Shown here piece after piece: positions 44,496 through 46,432 of a DNA stretch of 46,432 nt. The stretch is from Candidatus Nealsoniibacteriota bacterium. Its GTDB lineage: Bacteria > Patescibacteriota > Minisyncoccia > Minisyncoccales > JAUWAW01. Numbering within the stretch: position 1 is the first letter of the stretch; each line of letters opens with the position of its first letter. The stretch covers positions 1 to 46,432 of the forward strand of contig JAUWAW010000001.1 of assembly GCA_030601865.1 (NCBI GenBank), read 5' to 3'. The notes under the pieces were generated by a model. That model ran no database searches. It was given only the letters and a program-made list of their open reading frames with translations, and had not been told where the DNA came from. The position numbers and the translations under genes were made by a program.

Positions 44496-45185
44496 TTACC
44501 AATTTTTGGCTACTAAGCCGTTCTTGGCCGCGTCTTCTTCGGCTTCCTGCTTGGAAGAACCTTCGCCTTTGGCTACTAAATCTTTGTCTAAAAAAACGCC
44601 GATAATAAAATGCTTGGCATGGTCTGGACCCCGCTCGTCTAAAACCTTGTAAGCAGGGGTAATTCTCATTCTTTCTTGAGCTTCTTCCTGAAAGCGGGAC
44701 TTAGCATCCTTGAAAAGGCGGGCCTCAATAATATGGGGCAGGTCTTTGATTAAATATTTCTCTATAAATTCTTGGCAAATTTTATAGCCCCGATCAAGGT
44801 AAAGTGAACCCACAAAGGCCTCAAAAGTATTAGCCAAGATATATTGACGCGCCTTGCCCAATTCTTTTGCCTCGCCTCGAGAAAGTAAAAGAAAGGCATT
44901 AAAATCCAGCTCTCCAGCAATCTTGGAAAGCTCTTTGGCATTGACCAAAGCGGCTCGCCAATTAGTCAAATCGCCCTCTGATTTTTTGGGATAATTTTTA
45001 TAAAGATAACTAGTGACCACTAATTCCAAAACCGCATCGCCCAAAAATTCCAATCTTTCATTATGGCTGAGCCGAAAATTTGGATTTTCGTTTAGATAAG
45101 ACCGATGAACAAAGGCCTGGGTTAAAAAATCCTTATTTTTAAATGATATATTTAATGCTTTTTCAAGTTTAGAGAAATCCTTCAT
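44496..45185 (-). CDS. rnc: Ribonuclease III
   Basis: NERLEFLGDAVLELVVTSYLY; ANTFEAFVGSLYLDRGY; C-terminal dsRBD. Confidence 0.95.
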   Translation of the reverse strand: MKDFSKLEKALNISFKNKDFLTQAFVHRSYLNENPNFRLSHNERLEFLGDAVLELVVTSYLYKNYPKKSEGDLTNWRAALVNAKELSKIAGELDFNAFLLLSRGEAKELGKARQYILANTFEAFVGSLYLDRGYKICQEFIEKYLIKDLPHIIEARLFKDAKSRFQEEAQERMRITPAYKVLDERGPDHAKHFIIGVFLDKDLVAKGEGSSKQEAEEDAAKNGLVAKNW

Positions 45186-45229
45186 TGTCAAGACGAATTA
45201 CGAATTATGAATTACGAATTATGAATATT

Positions 45230-45685
45230 TTATTCTTGATTCTTAATTCGTGATTCTTGATTCGTTTCTCCTAATTGCTTATACACCGTGCCCAAGACGC
45301 CGTTAATAAACTTGCCTGAGCTTTCCCCGCCAAAGGTCTTGGCCAATTCAATGGCTTCGTTAATAGCCACTTTGGGCGGCACTTCTTCTTTCTTGCTAAA
45401 CAATAACTCATAAAGGCCAATTCTTAAAACATTTCTGTCAACAATGGTTATTTGCTCTACTGGCCATTCTGGGGCTGCCTTTTCAATTATTTTATCAATT
45501 TGCGGCAGTTTACTGCTGATGCCATTAATCAGCTGCCAGATGAAATCTGTATTTTCCAAGCCCGGCCCAAATTCTTTGATATTGCGCTCAACAATTTTCT
45601 TAAGTTGGCCTGGCTTTTTGCCGGAAAAATCCCATTCGTATAAAGATTGCATCACGATTGAACGTGATAGATGACGAGAAGCCAT
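45230..45685 (-). CDS. nusB: Transcription antitermination factor NusB
   Basis: [61 protein letters not shown]. Confidence 0.93.
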   Translation of the reverse strand: MASRHLSRSIVMQSLYEWDFSGKKPGQLKKIVERNIKEFGPGLENTDFIWQLINGISSKLPQIDKIIEKAAPEWPVEQITIVDRNVLRIGLYELLFSKKEEVPPKVAINEAIELAKTFGGESSGKFINGVLGTVYKQLGETNQESRIKNQE

Positions 45686-45763
45686 TTTGAAAGACGAATT
45701 ACGAATAACGAATTAAGAATTATGAATATTTTATTCTTAATTCCTGATTCTTAATTCATAATT

Positions 45764-46048
45764 CTATTCACGTGACATTTGTTCCCAAGTTAAGGGTTTT
45801 GCCTTTTTCTCTTCTTTCTCCTTGGCTGCCAATTCTTTTTCTTTTTGCTTTTTTTCTTTTTTGGTCAATTTTTTCAAGACATCAATGATTGCCTTTCCTT
45901 TATAATAACCGCAATTTGAGCAAACAGTATGGGGCCTGGTTGGGTTGCCGCATTTGGGGCATTTAACCAAAGAAGGCCCTTTGATAAAGATATGCATCCT
46001 TCTCTGATTGCGGCGGCTCTTTGTTTTTCTTTGCTTGGGAACTGCCAT
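45764..46048 (-). CDS. rpmF: 50S ribosomal protein L32
   Basis: MAVPKQRKTKSRRNQRRMH; CPKCGNPTRPHTVCSNCGYYKG. Confidence 0.95.
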   Translation of the reverse strand: MAVPKQRKTKSRRNQRRMHIFIKGPSLVKCPKCGNPTRPHTVCSNCGYYKGKAIIDVLKKLTKKEKKQKEKELAAKEKEEKKAKPLTWEQMSRE

Positions 46049-46071
46049 TTCTTTACTTTAACAGATACTAA

Positions 46072-46432
46072 TTAACTTTTCAAGGGTCTAAACGACTTCC
46101 TATGTATCCTGCAAGGCCCGTATTTTTTTAACATAGCGCGATGATACTTTGTCGGATATCCTTTATGCCTGTCAAAACCATATTGGGGATATCTTTTGTG
46201 ATATCTAAGCATTGCTCTATCCCTTGTTACCTTAGCGATGATGGAAGCTAACTTGATTAAAAAAACGTTTTCATCACCTTTGATAATGGATTTCTGCAGA
46301 ATTGGCAAGTTAATGCCGAAATTACCGTCAATAAGTAAAAAATCTATTTTTTTAAATAACTCACGATCGTGAGTTTTAAACATTAATCTCTTCTCTAAGC
46401 TTTTGACCGCTCTTTTCATGGCTAACTTTGTT
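46072..46432 (-). CDS. rnhB: Ribonuclease HII, C-terminal part (runs off the window)
   Basis: [54 protein letters not shown]. Confidence 0.88.
   Translation of the reverse strand, partial: TKLAMKRAVKSLEKRLMFKTHDRELFKKIDFLLIDGNFGINLPILQKSIIKGDENVFLIKLASIIAKVTRDRAMLRYHKRYPQYGFDRHKGYPTKYHRAMLKKYGPCRIHRKSFRPLKS

Noticed and set aside
1-46432. CRISPR array or Cas genes
   Set aside because: No regularly spaced direct repeats with unique spacers and no Cas-like proteins seen; repeats present are palindromic or simple tandem

Overview
This window looks like a chromosomal segment of a Candidate Phyla Radiation / Patescibacteria-type bacterium, probably Parcubacteria-like (inferred from gene content and AT-rich composition, not from phylogeny). 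Most of it is housekeeping: a cell-wall/division cluster (dacA, mraY, murD, ftsW, murG, murF-like, ftsQ, FemAB, mltG, uppS), tRNA synthetases (aspS, gltX, serS, lysS), grpE-dnaK-dnaJ, ribosomal proteins (L27, L9, L10, L7/L12, L33, S16, L32), trmD, rnc, nusB, rnhB, and tRNAs Lys, Val, Trp, Thr and Tyr. The most notable part is a ~5.9 kb island (about 29777-35706) between lysS and tRNA-Val. There, a 100-bp perfect inverted repeat encloses a defence cargo: a TIR-like protein with a 4-TM protein, a LexA-type repressor, and a type II restriction-modification system with an XRE controller. It abuts a large serine recombinase gene that has its own 44-bp perfect inverted repeat ending at the tRNA. A second theme is several families of small palindromic elements, some folding as perfect three-way junctions, inserted IN FRAME in essential genes (murD, ftsW, murF, ftsQ, dacA) and also found between genes. 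Others: an L10-leader-like attenuator before rplJ, an odd tRNA-like gene with a partial antisense copy inserted in the rpsP-khpA-trmD operon, dif-like repeats upstream of a Xer gene followed by a LAGLIDADG gene, an AspRS without the GAD insertion, and two genes with Poribacteria-like features in disrupted operons. All calls are by eye, with no database searches.
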